A DNA stretch of 64,000 nucleotides from an uncultured Isosphaeraceae bacterium (GTDB taxonomy: Bacteria > Planctomycetota > Planctomycetia > Isosphaerales > Isosphaeraceae), in assembly GCA_945957605.1 (NCBI GenBank), contig CAMFLR010000008.1, forward strand, positions 62,001 through 126,000. Reading direction: 5' to 3'. The translations under genes were made by a program, and so were the position numbers. Position 1 is the first letter of the stretch; each line of letters begins with the position of its first letter. Shown piece after piece: positions 26,583 through 35,014 of the stretch. The notes below the pieces were generated by a model. It had not been told where the DNA came from, made no database searches, and saw nothing but the letters and a program-made list of their open reading frames with translations.

Positions 26583-28136
26583 TTAGCTCCGCTGGACGAT
26601 TTCCTTCGAGCCTTCGGGCACGTCGGAGGCCTTCCAGTCGAACCACTTCTCGTTGAACTCGATCCGGCGCTTCTGGCTCATCGCCAGGTTGCTGGTGAGG
26701 GCAATCACCGCGTCGGCAAGGGCCACTTCACCACGGCAGCGCGGGAGGTGTTCCTTATCGTCGTGGTAGTTCGACGCATTGCCATTGCGGATGCAATAAG
26801 CGAAGTGCTCGAGCTCTTCGCGATAGCCGCGCGACGGATCGGCCACGGCGACGCCGCCAATGCTCGAAGCAGCGGTCGGGCCGGCTGCACTCGGGCTGGC
26901 TTCGATCGTCGGTTTGCCGGCGCCCTTGGTTTCGACGGTGATATTCGTCGATCGCGAAGCAGCCCAGCCGCCCGCTTCCTTGAAGAGGAGGATTTCCTTC
27001 TCTTCTTCGACGAACATCGTGCCGTTCGATCCCATGATCTCTTCGCCGTAACGCTCGAATGCGTTGGTGTTGATCGACGAATAGGTGACGACCGTGTGAT
27101 CCTTCTCGGCCTTGCCCGGGAACTCGAAGGTGACGAACACGTGGTCGTCGACTTCGCGGTTATCGGTGTAGAAGAAGGTACCGCCAATGCCGGTGACGGC
27201 CAGCGGGTGCTTCTTGCCGAGGAAGATCGAGCAAGCATCGAGCTGGTGGCTACCAAGCTCGGCCATCAGGCCGGCACCCGTGCGGTTGTAGAGCCGCCAA
27301 CGCACGAGCTCGTCGAGGCTCTTGTAACCGTACTTCGCGTAGTCGACCTTCTCATCCATCGGCGGGATGGTCGGCTTCCACGAATCGACGTAGATGATAT
27401 TGCCTTGCTTGTCGCGGGCGAAAACCGGCTCGCCCGTCGTCTTATCCATCACCGGCTTGCCGTCCTTGTCGCGTTCGACAGTCGGCTTGGCATTGTTGCG
27501 GTGCCAGAGGGCCCGGATGTGGCGGATATCGCCGAGCATGCCGTTCTGGACGAGGTAGTTCGCGTTGTCGTACAGCACCGAGTAGTGGCGCTGGTGACCG
27601 ATCGCGAGCAGCTTGTTCTTGTCGTGCGCTGTGCGCACCATCTGCTTGCATTCGGTGATGTTATGCGCCATCAGCTTTTCGCAGAAGACGTGCTTGCCCG
27701 CGTTCATCGCCTTGATGGCGATCGGCGCGTGCAGCCAGAGCGGCAGCGCGATGACAAGCATCTCGACGTTGGGATCGGCGAGCAACGCGTCGATATCGTC
27801 GTACTGCTTGAGCTTCTTCGCTTCTTCCGCGCCGTAATCCTTGTGGGCGGTGAATTCCTTACGGCAACGCTCAGCCTGCGACGGGCGAATGTCGCAGAAG
27901 CCGATGTAATTGACATATGCGCGGTTGTGGTCGCGAATCATCGCCTGGCAACCTTCGTTGCCGGTGCCGATGATCGCGGCGTTCACCGCTTTGCCAATCT
28001 TGTTGTAGCCGAAGTAGAACGCACCGAGCGCGGGAGCGGCGGCGGCGGCCTTGAGGAAATCGCGACGGGTCGAACCGATGGCGCTATGCGCGTTCAAACG
28101 GCCCAGAGCCCGCTGTTCGGGAGTCAAATTGGTCAT
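26583..28136 (-). CDS. Gfo/Idh/MocA family oxidoreductase with TAT leader
   Basis: 517-aa NAD(P)-dependent oxidoreductase from ATG 28136 (MTNLTPEQRALGRLN), a start that gives GGAGCGAGCG ahead of it. The twin-arginine motif is STRRDFLKAAAAAPALGAF at about 23-41, unusually far from the N-terminus, a feature seen in planctomycete members. The Rossmann site is NAAIIGTGNEG. The usual EKP is EKL here (HVFCEKLMAHNITECKQM), with the Lys kept. A roughly 60-residue insertion with DKDGKPVMDKTTGEPVFARD extends the substrate domain. It is last in an ApbE-DoxX-oxidoreductase run, 14 bp after DoxX. Substrate unknown. Confidence 0.92.
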   Translation of the reverse strand: MTNLTPEQRALGRLNAHSAIGSTRRDFLKAAAAAPALGAFYFGYNKIGKAVNAAIIGTGNEGCQAMIRDHNRAYVNYIGFCDIRPSQAERCRKEFTAHKDYGAEEAKKLKQYDDIDALLADPNVEMLVIALPLWLHAPIAIKAMNAGKHVFCEKLMAHNITECKQMVRTAHDKNKLLAIGHQRHYSVLYDNANYLVQNGMLGDIRHIRALWHRNNAKPTVERDKDGKPVMDKTTGEPVFARDKQGNIIYVDSWKPTIPPMDEKVDYAKYGYKSLDELVRWRLYNRTGAGLMAELGSHQLDACSIFLGKKHPLAVTGIGGTFFYTDNREVDDHVFVTFEFPGKAEKDHTVVTYSSINTNAFERYGEEIMGSNGTMFVEEEKEILLFKEAGGWAASRSTNITVETKGAGKPTIEASPSAAGPTAASSIGGVAVADPSRGYREELEHFAYCIRNGNASNYHDDKEHLPRCRGEVALADAVIALTSNLAMSQKRRIEFNEKWFDWKASDVPEGSKEIVQRS

Positions 28137-28150
28137 CGCTCGCTCCGGTA

Positions 28151-29194
28151 TCAACGAGTCTTTTTGGGATGTGAAACGACAACGCGTTCGGACGGTTCGG
28201 CATTCAGTTCGGCCGCAACCTCATGCACAAGCTTCGCCATCGCCCGGCGCTGGCGGATTCGCGTAATCCAGCCGAAGAGAATCGCGTCGAGACCAAGCCA
28301 TAGGCTGGTCGGCGTGAAGGCAAGCGCGAGACAGGCGATCAGCTCGATGAGGTTCTTGTTGACGTACAGATAATGGCCTTCGACGTTCGGCGGCTCGGGC
28401 AGACCCGGCCAGGGCGGAAGGCTGATGTAGAAGAGCGTGAGGAAGCCAGCGGCACCAAGCGCGGCGATCGGCGAGAGCAGACCGAGGATGAGGCACAGGC
28501 CGCAGATGGTTAGCCCGTACATCGTGATGCGGTCGGCCCGCTGAACTTCGGACATCGGCGCTTTGAATTCACCGTACTGATCGCGCTGTTCCTTCGTCGC
28601 CAGGGCGATCCAGCCGTCGTTGAGGGACTTCGCCCAGGTGTCGATCGGCGCGATGAGCGTTCGGCGATCGCCATCGAGCAACTTCCGCGCTTCGTAGAAC
28701 CGCTCGACCTCGTAGCTCATCTTGTTCGGCTTGGCGTCGAGTGCGGCCAGCGAGTCGAGATTATCGAGATACTTCTTGATCTTCTCGCGATTCTCGGGGT
28801 CTTCGAACCACGCCTGGGCAACCTGTTCACGGGCGACCAGTTCCTTCCCAGCTGCTTCCTGCTGCTCCTTGCCGAAAGCGAAGTGGTTGGCGATGCGGTG
28901 CATCTGGTCTTGCCACGATGTCTTGAGCTTTTCCAGGTTCAGGGCGTCTCGGCTGTCGACGTCGGGAATCAGGTTGCGGAACTCGTGGGCGAGCGGCCCT
29001 GTCGCGTTGCGCTGATACCCTTCGGAGGTGAACGTCGGCCCTTTGGTGGGGTGGAAGTATGCCCCGAGGTATTGCTTACCTTCGTCGGTCGACATGATCT
29101 TCTGCATCCCCTCGTAAAGGAGATGCCAGCCGATGGCGATCCGGAGAAGCACCAGGAACAGTGCGGCAAAGAAGCCGGGATATTTGCTTCGCAA
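28151..29194 (-). CDS. DoxX-like membrane protein with large soluble insertion
   Basis: 347-aa DoxX-superfamily membrane protein. The first membrane segment is ALFLVLLRIAIGWHLLYEG (about 10-28), ending in the DoxX-type GxxK region. Then a roughly 180-residue soluble, helical insertion (about 35-215, with KIKKYLDNLDSLAALDAK). Three further segments follow: ITMYGLTICGLCLILGLL, ALGAAGFLTLFYISLPPW and LIELIACLALAFTPTSLWLG. DoxX proteins often pair with redox enzymes. It sits between ApbE (21 bp upstream) and the TAT-leader oxidoreductase (14 bp downstream). The insertion makes it about twice the usual DoxX length. Confidence 0.85.
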   Translation of the reverse strand: MRSKYPGFFAALFLVLLRIAIGWHLLYEGMQKIMSTDEGKQYLGAYFHPTKGPTFTSEGYQRNATGPLAHEFRNLIPDVDSRDALNLEKLKTSWQDQMHRIANHFAFGKEQQEAAGKELVAREQVAQAWFEDPENREKIKKYLDNLDSLAALDAKPNKMSYEVERFYEARKLLDGDRRTLIAPIDTWAKSLNDGWIALATKEQRDQYGEFKAPMSEVQRADRITMYGLTICGLCLILGLLSPIAALGAAGFLTLFYISLPPWPGLPEPPNVEGHYLYVNKNLIELIACLALAFTPTSLWLGLDAILFGWITRIRQRRAMAKLVHEVAAELNAEPSERVVVSHPKKTR

Positions 29195-29215
29195 GGCAAC
29201 CAGGGGACGGCTCCT

Positions 29216-30334
29216 TTACTCAGAGAGGAAGTACGGCTCGGAAGCAACTCGACCCGGACGGAAATCCGCGTCGGTCAGCCCCCAGGTTAACACGTCAGGC
29301 TGCGTCGAGCTTGCGCCCTTGAGCAGGAAAATCACCCCAACTTCCGGGTGAGCTTTGAGATACGATTGGGTGGCTTCTGGGCCGAGAAGATAGAACGCCG
29401 TCGACAGCGCATCGGCTTCGGCAGCAGTGGGAGCGAGAACAGTGACCGAGAGCGGTCCATCGGCGGGCGGTTCGCCGGTGCGCGGGTCGATCAGGTGGCC
29501 GTAAACCCGGCCGCCTTCTTCAAACTGTTGAAACGACGCTCCCGAAGTCCCCATACCACGATTGCGAAGATGCAACGTGCCGATGGGACGCTCGGGATCG
29601 AGTGGATTCCGCACGCCGATCTCCCACCGACCACCGAACTTGTCCGGCGGCGAACCGAGGGCGTAAAGGCTCGACCGACCGCCGTGGATCAGCGCGGGAG
29701 TCGGATACCAATAGTCGCCCACGACGCGGGCCGCTTCATCAATAGCGTGCCCTTTACCGATCGACCCGAGGTTGATCGCGATACCCGCGCGATCGAAGGC
29801 GATCGTCCGCCGCTCGGGATCGAGCGTTACGTGTTGATAGCCGGTTCTCGCTCGAGCGTCAGTCAGAGCTTGTTCGCTGGGAACCCGCTTGGGGCCGCGC
29901 ACGAAACCCCAAGCTAGCGATAACGCACCTGAAGTGACGTCATAAGCCCCTGCGGTTTCACGAGAAAGAGCGATCGCCTTGGACAGCAGCTTGAACAATC
30001 CAGATTCGACTGGCATCGCGCCCAAATGGGCAGTCGAGTTGATCGCGGCGATTTCCGAATCGTCGCGATAGACCGTCATTTGGGCTTCGAGTTCGTCGAC
30101 AACGTCGAGGGCTCGGGTTGCCAACTCGACTGCGCCAGGTGTGTGAAACGGCAGGCGGACTTCAAAATACGAGCCCATTGCCTGGCGTGAGGCGTTCAGC
30201 AGGTCGTAGGCCGATGATTTCTGAGCCGCACTGCCCGACGATTCCCGCGTCGGACGGACTCCACGCATCCGGAGGAGGTCGCGCCGGCTCAGCGAGCGTT
30301 GAGAAGGCTCGAACGTGGCCCGCGACCGCCTCAT
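29216..30334 (-). CDS. apbE: FAD:protein FMN transferase (ApbE)
   Basis: 372-aa flavin transferase that attaches FMN from FAD to Thr/Ser of secreted redox proteins, with Mg2+. Family motifs: MGSYFEVRLPF (about 54), YDVTSGALSLAWGFVRGP (about 142), INLGSIGKGHAIDEAARV (about 193) and HLIDPRTGEPPADGPLSVTV (about 285), the last two lining the FAD site. The N-terminus has SRRDLLRM, TAT-like but with a weak hydrophobic stretch, so export route is uncertain. It leads an ApbE-DoxX-oxidoreductase unit. No obvious flavinylation target motif (D-x-x-TGAT type) was seen in its two neighbours. Confidence 0.9.
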   Translation of the reverse strand: MRRSRATFEPSQRSLSRRDLLRMRGVRPTRESSGSAAQKSSAYDLLNASRQAMGSYFEVRLPFHTPGAVELATRALDVVDELEAQMTVYRDDSEIAAINSTAHLGAMPVESGLFKLLSKAIALSRETAGAYDVTSGALSLAWGFVRGPKRVPSEQALTDARARTGYQHVTLDPERRTIAFDRAGIAINLGSIGKGHAIDEAARVVGDYWYPTPALIHGGRSSLYALGSPPDKFGGRWEIGVRNPLDPERPIGTLHLRNRGMGTSGASFQQFEEGGRVYGHLIDPRTGEPPADGPLSVTVLAPTAAEADALSTAFYLLGPEATQSYLKAHPEVGVIFLLKGASSTQPDVLTWGLTDADFRPGRVASEPYFLSE

Positions 30335-30570
30335 CGACTATTCTCCGATCGGTGATTTGCTCGAAATCGTTGTTGGGCGGGAGGTTAGGTGAAAAGGAGT
30401 GCGCGACTTCGCGCGGACACGCCGATCGACCGTTACCAATTCCTCATCATAGCTAACCTTGCGAACATCGAAAAGGGTTGAGGGATCGGCTTATCGGTGT
30501 TTCTTATCGACGATGTGGGTTTCGTCCAGTCGCAGGACATTGGGTGAGTCGGCAGAGTCTTCATTCGAAG

Positions 30571-31083
30571 TTACGCCGGCCGTCCGCTCCCGAATTGAAC
30601 TTTCGGGTTGAGAGCTTTTAATCTGTCTAGGAATTCGCCAAATGGTTGAACGGGCGCGAACAGTGCCACCGTTCCCCTCTGATGATTGATACGGATCGTC
30701 GTTGAAAGATCGGGATAACCACCAGGAGCAATTCGATCGATTGCATATGCAGGTACTCGCAATACCCCATTGCCCGAGTGAAACCAGAGATAACCAAACC
30801 GATCAATGAAGACCGTGTGAACGTATCTCCGAAATTGGATGGTCAGGAATGTCGCGATCGCAATACCAAACCACGGCATGATGTCGTCGTTAGTGAACTG
30901 CTGCGGCACGTTGGCCATCAGCATCTCGCCAGTGATCACGCGATACGGAAGTCGAAGCGCTAAAGTGATGAATCCGATCTGCATAAGAGGTCCCAGCAGC
31001 CGCGCCATGAGATAGAGGAGGCCAGGTAGCAGGCTGAGACTGAAAAGGCGGCGCGGCTCACGGGCCGTCGAATTCTGTGCCAT
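30571..31083 (-). CDS. Two-helix membrane protein, unknown
   Basis: 170-aa hypothetical from ATG 31083 (MAQNSTAREPRRLFSL); a GTG three codons earlier is possible. Two hydrophobic segments: LLPGLLYLMARLLGPLMQIGFITLAL (about 17-42) and MPWFGIAIATFLTIQF (about 69-84). A C-terminal domain (about 85-165) with YVHTVFIDRFGYLWFHSGNG and STTIRINHQRGTVALFAP looks beta-rich, perhaps PH-like, though I cannot assign a family. It stands alone on the minus strand. Confidence 0.68.
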   Translation of the reverse strand: MAQNSTAREPRRLFSLSLLPGLLYLMARLLGPLMQIGFITLALRLPYRVITGEMLMANVPQQFTNDDIMPWFGIAIATFLTIQFRRYVHTVFIDRFGYLWFHSGNGVLRVPAYAIDRIAPGGYPDLSTTIRINHQRGTVALFAPVQPFGEFLDRLKALNPKVQFGSGRPA

Positions 31084-31304
31084 CGTTTGCACATCTCAAC
31101 TTCAGTGAGAGAGGCGATTTTCTGAAAGGGGAATGATCAATTGCCTTGCGTTCGGCGTAGAGAGGCTCAGATTCAGTTTCCTCACAAGGACGCGTTCGCT
31201 AGGTTGGTCCATCAGAATAAACTCGTTAGTAATTCCCCGTTATTGTCAATTTTTGGCGAAATGAGACGAACTCTCGCGGCTGTCAGAATGTCCGCTGAGA
31301 ACCA

Positions 31305-31757
31305 ATGAGCACGGAGCGACCGATCGACGAGCTGGTGGCGATGTTTCTCGCAGGCACCCTGCCCCGTGCGGAGTGGACGCACCGCGCTCACTTGCGCGTC
31401 GGATTGTGGCATGCGATCAGGTTCGATCCGGCTGAAACACTCAACCAGTTACGAAATGCCATTCGGAATTACAATGAATCGGTTGGAGTTGCGAATACTC
31501 TGACGTCGGGCTATCACGAGACGATTACGCGATTTTATGTTGCTGTGATTCATCGCTTTTTGAACGTAGCCGGCCGAAAGCGGCCCATCGAACAACTCGC
31601 CGAAGAGTTGATTGCAAACCACGGCGATCCCAAGTTGCCGCTAACCTTTTGGTCGCGCGACCGATTGATGTCGGCCGACGCGCGATGTGGTTGGCTTGAG
31701 CCCGACCTGAAAGCGTTTGATCCTTTCGAATTGAAGAGTAGTGAGAGTGAACGATGA
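31305..31757 (+). CDS. Conserved protein with His motifs, coupled to KptA
   Basis: 150-aa cytoplasmic protein of unknown function. It is helical, with a [14 protein letters not shown] motif (about residues 24-37), a [12 protein letters not shown] motif (about 66-77) and [13 protein letters not shown]. The regularly spaced histidines (HRAH, YHE) could bind metal, but this is a guess. Its stop overlaps the KptA ATG by 4 nt (ATGA), showing translational coupling with an RNA-modifying enzyme. I do recall similar WTHxAHLR proteins as widely distributed unknowns; no activity is known to me. Confidence 0.78.
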   Translation: MSTERPIDELVAMFLAGTLPRAEWTHRAHLRVGLWHAIRFDPAETLNQLRNAIRNYNESVGVANTLTSGYHETITRFYVAVIHRFLNVAGRKRPIEQLAEELIANHGDPKLPLTFWSRDRLMSADARCGWLEPDLKAFDPFELKSSESER

Positions 31758-32296
31758 GTGACGAACTCGTAAGAACAAGCAAGTTTTTGAGCCTGATCCT
31801 CCGGCATCAGCCCGAAAAGATCGGCCTGACCCTCGATGCCAACGGCTGGGCCGATGTGGATGAGTTGATTCTCCGGGCAAACGAGGCAGGCAAACGGCTG
31901 AACCGAAACCTGCTCGATCGCATCGTCGCGGAAAACGACAAGAAGCGATTCGCGTTCAGTGAAGACGGGACCCGAATTCGCGCAAGTCAGGGGCATTCGA
32001 TCGACATCGATCTTGCGCTGACTCCCTCAACACCTCCCGATGTGCTTTATCACGGGACGGCGTCGCGATTTGTCGAGTCAATTCGTGCGGAAGGTTTGCA
32101 TTCGGGTAACCGGCAGCATGTCCATCTTTCGCTGGACGTTGCCACCGCGACGATGGTCGGTTCGCGACATGGAAAACCGGTCGTGCTGGTGATTCGCGCG
32201 GGTGAGATGGTCGCGGCAGGACATCAATTCTATCTGTCAGCGAATGGCGTTTGGCTGACGGAATTGGTGCCTGCTGCGTTCATTGATTCTCCGTAA
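31754..32296 (+). CDS. kptA: RNA 2'-phosphotransferase (Tpt1/KptA)
   Basis: 180-aa enzyme that transfers a 2'-phosphate from RNA to NAD+, giving ADP-ribose 1'',2''-cyclic phosphate. The N-terminal winged-helix domain begins [20 protein letters not shown] and contains GWADVDEL. The ADP-ribosyltransferase-like domain has [17 protein letters not shown] (about 97), the HVHLSLD segment (about 118) and [10 protein letters not shown]. All conserved Arg/His/Arg positions expected of the family appear kept. It is the second gene of an overlapping pair. Bacterial substrates for this enzyme are not settled. Confidence 0.94.
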   Translation: MSDELVRTSKFLSLILRHQPEKIGLTLDANGWADVDELILRANEAGKRLNRNLLDRIVAENDKKRFAFSEDGTRIRASQGHSIDIDLALTPSTPPDVLYHGTASRFVESIRAEGLHSGNRQHVHLSLDVATATMVGSRHGKPVVLVIRAGEMVAAGHQFYLSANGVWLTELVPAAFIDSP

Positions 32297-32413
32297 GCCT
32301 CGACCACGGACTCATGCTAGTTGCGATCGTGGCTGCGTCGAGCCGCGAACGCCGGTAACATGTCTTGAGGGGTCGGCGTTTCGAGTTGCAATCGCGTGAC
32401 TACGGGGTGGTCG

Positions 32414-32782
32414 ATGCGCGGAGCCAAGGGCCAACTGAGCGATGAAGAGTTCATCGACCGCATGCGACGCGTAGTCGAGCGGTTTCATCGTTGGCGGCCG
32501 TGGCTTATTGGATTCCACGTGATCATGCTTTGCGTCGTGTTGAGCCTTTTGTTTTGTTTTCAAAGCGAGCTGAATAGGCTAGCACTACTTCATGTGAATT
32601 TCTTTGGTTTCTGGCTAGGAATCGTTTTGGGATTCATGGTCGGCGATCTCACCGCGCGGAGCGTGAAAGGAATCTTCGATGCGCTGTTCGGCGTTCGAAC
32701 CGAAACGCTCTTGCTGAAATACCACGATGAACTCGTGCAACTTCGAGCAGAACACGAGACTTCGATGCCCGAAGTGGTCTGA
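32414..32782 (+). CDS. Small two-helix membrane protein, unknown
   Basis: 122-aa hypothetical from ATG 32414, preceded by GGGGTGG; GTG 32396 would add six residues. Helical N-terminal region (SDEEFIDRMRRVVERFHRWR), then two membrane segments (LIGFHVIMLCVVLSLLFCF and FFGFWLGIVLGFMVGDLTA) and a polar C-terminus with TLLLKYHDELVQLRAEHE. No known family recognised. A bidirectional terminator follows. Confidence 0.68.
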   Translation: MRGAKGQLSDEEFIDRMRRVVERFHRWRPWLIGFHVIMLCVVLSLLFCFQSELNRLALLHVNFFGFWLGIVLGFMVGDLTARSVKGIFDALFGVRTETLLLKYHDELVQLRAEHETSMPEVV

Positions 32783-32811
32783 CACACCAATCGCTGAACT
32801 GGCGACTCACG

Positions 32812-32850
32812 AAAAAAAGGCTCGGGACCGGCCTCAACCGATCCCGAGCC
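32812..32850. terminator. Bidirectional terminator
   Basis: GGCTCGGGA (32819-32827) pairs perfectly with TCCCGAGCC (32842-32850), around a 14-nt loop. On the minus strand it is followed by a run of seven T (32818-32812), serving the 32886-34790 gene. On the plus strand ATTTTTCG follows about 8 nt later, serving 32414-32782. Confidence 0.8.
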
Positions 32851-32885
32851 ACCTGTGATTTTTCGTTCCTATCGAAGCTCGAAAA

Positions 32886-34790
32886 TCAGCCCGCACCACC
32901 GGCCGCTTGCCGCTCCTTCTCGTCATTCGGCACCCAGTCGGGCGTGATTCCGGCCTTGGCACGCAAGCCTGCCATGCGATGATCGCCGTCGTCCTCAAAC
33001 GCCTTGCGCATCGCGTCCGACTGATAGAGCATCGGCATGCCGGTCAGGCCGTAGAGTCCGCTGAAGGTCGCGGGATCGCGCTTGTCGAGCGTGACAACAT
33101 AATACGTTGACTTGGGCAGGTCGGAACCAACAGCCACTTCGCCCGTCTTGAGCGAGAACATGGCGTCGCGCAGCTCGTCGCTCGCCTTGGGAATCTCATG
33201 CAGTTCCGACTTGGCCGGCGGCGCGAATTGCAGGCCGCGGCCCGGGATCGGCATGCCCATGACCATTCGCGACACGCTGTCGACCGGCACCACGGGGCGT
33301 CCGCCAACAACGGCTTCCTTGAACTTGCCGCCATCCTTCTTCGTCGCTTCGGCCAGTTCCTTCGCCGCCTTCTCCGCAAGCTCGCGCGCCCTGGCAAGCT
33401 TCCAGGCCGCGATCACCTGCGGCTTGACTTCGGGCAGGGGAGCAATGTGGGGCTCGAGATCCTCGAGCTTGCGAACCACGTAGCGGAAGCCCGAAGGCTC
33501 GCTGAAATCCATGCCGTCGAAGAGCGGTGACTTGGGAGCGAAAATCGCATCGGCGAACTTGAGCTCGCCCGGCGTTTCGGGGTTCAAGCCAACCGAGGCA
33601 GTTCCCAACCGGCCGTAGTTCTTGGCGAGGTCGTAGCTCAGAAGCGGCGTGATCTCGTGATTGAGACCGGCGGCCTTTGCAGCGTCAGCGAGGCTCGAAG
33701 CCGTGGGGACGGTGGCCGTTTCCTTCTCGCCGTTCTTCTTGGCGTCGGCATTGTCGCTGACGGCGTCGTGGTATTCATCGGAGAACTTGTCGATGACGTC
33801 GGCGCGGAACTTCTCGAGCTTGTCGCTGATTTGCTCGCCGGCGCGTTCGCGGCTGAGAGCTTCCGCTAGGGCGTCTTTCACCTCGGCAAACGGCAAGTAT
33901 TGCGGAGGCGTGAGCAATCCCTTCTCGTCATCCTTGAAGATGTCGGGCGGGAACTCGTTCGGCCGGGTGAATTGATCTTTGCGGGATTCGTAGTAAGTCT
34001 TGAGCTCGGTCTCGGTCAACTTCTCGCGGATCCCCTTTGCGACCGCTGCGCCGTCGATTGAGACGACTTCGACTTTGATCTCGCGAGGAATCTTGAAGCC
34101 GGGCGTGTCGCGGTTCGGGTCGGGCAGCGTACCTTTATATGAGGTGTAGAGCGTCTCGATGTCGGATTCGCTCGGCTCGCCGACCTTGTCGAGATAGTTG
34201 GTCGCGGGGAACGACACCATCTTGAACGATGACCGTTCGTTCTGGTCGCGGTATGAGTCGAAGACGTCGAGCGGGGTGATGAGCGGCTGGCCGAGCATGA
34301 CGCGGGCCTGCACGAGGCGAATTTGCGACGCCAGGCAAGTAAGCGTCTGCTCACCGGTGACTTCACCGCCCAGATCGCGAAGTATGCTTTCAAAAAGCTG
34401 GCGGGTCATCTGTCCGCGCGACTGGCGTTTCAGCCATTCGCGGGCGAAATCCGACCCTTCGGGAATCCCCAGGCGATCGGCCTCGTGCTTGAGAATCAGT
34501 CCGTCGACGAGTTCACGCGTTGTGTAGCCGCCGAAAGGAACCTGATCGGCACCACCGCTGGCGATCATGATGAACCGGTTTGCGACACCGCGCATCTGGG
34601 CGAATTCTTGCAACTCGGACGAACGGACCGGTTTGCCGAAGAGGTCGACAACCACGCGGTCGCCACTGCGAGCGTTGTTACGGCTGATCGACTTGTTCAG
34701 CGAGTCCGAGAGCACGAAAGCGACCATCGCCATGATCGCGAACACGGCGAGAAGTTTTTTCTGGTGGCGTCGAAAAACCGCGAACGGCAT
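32886..34790 (-). CDS. PpiD/SurA-like membrane-anchored folding factor
   Basis: 634-aa protein from ATG 34790 (MPFAVFRRHQKKLLAVFAI), preceded by GAGG at good spacing; an upstream TTG at 34802 is less likely. A single N-terminal membrane anchor (about 13-30) is followed by a SurA_N/PpiD-like helical chaperone region (about 45-200, with LIPEGSDF-type segments). A long domain with SDIETLYTSYKGTLPDPN and ELKTYYESRKDQF repeats comes next. I do not see a clear parvulin catalytic signature, so enzyme activity is doubtful. It would assist folding of exported proteins on the outer face of the inner membrane. Single gene with a strong terminator. Confidence 0.8.
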   Translation of the reverse strand: MPFAVFRRHQKKLLAVFAIMAMVAFVLSDSLNKSISRNNARSGDRVVVDLFGKPVRSSELQEFAQMRGVANRFIMIASGGADQVPFGGYTTRELVDGLILKHEADRLGIPEGSDFAREWLKRQSRGQMTRQLFESILRDLGGEVTGEQTLTCLASQIRLVQARVMLGQPLITPLDVFDSYRDQNERSSFKMVSFPATNYLDKVGEPSESDIETLYTSYKGTLPDPNRDTPGFKIPREIKVEVVSIDGAAVAKGIREKLTETELKTYYESRKDQFTRPNEFPPDIFKDDEKGLLTPPQYLPFAEVKDALAEALSRERAGEQISDKLEKFRADVIDKFSDEYHDAVSDNADAKKNGEKETATVPTASSLADAAKAAGLNHEITPLLSYDLAKNYGRLGTASVGLNPETPGELKFADAIFAPKSPLFDGMDFSEPSGFRYVVRKLEDLEPHIAPLPEVKPQVIAAWKLARARELAEKAAKELAEATKKDGGKFKEAVVGGRPVVPVDSVSRMVMGMPIPGRGLQFAPPAKSELHEIPKASDELRDAMFSLKTGEVAVGSDLPKSTYYVVTLDKRDPATFSGLYGLTGMPMLYQSDAMRKAFEDDGDHRMAGLRAKAGITPDWVPNDEKERQAAGGAG

Positions 34791-35014
34791 GGCGATCCTC
34801 AAGGTGCTCGAAATCAGGCCGTTTTTGGGTGCCGTTTCGTCGGCTCCCCTTGACAGGCCCGGATACGCTAGCTTATTGAAAGGCGCGGCATCCGGTCACC
34901 GGCCCAACTCGCAGTGTACCATGACCGGGCTTGATCTCAACAGCAATCGCCGACGACATTCTTACGCGACGGATCGACCCAAACGTCCATCGCGGAGCAG
35001 GATAGGGTAACAAC

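Noticed and set aside
26748-28373. Antisense frame of 541 codons opposite the second TAT-leader oxidoreductase
   Set aside because: No family resemblance; the sense strand is unambiguous.
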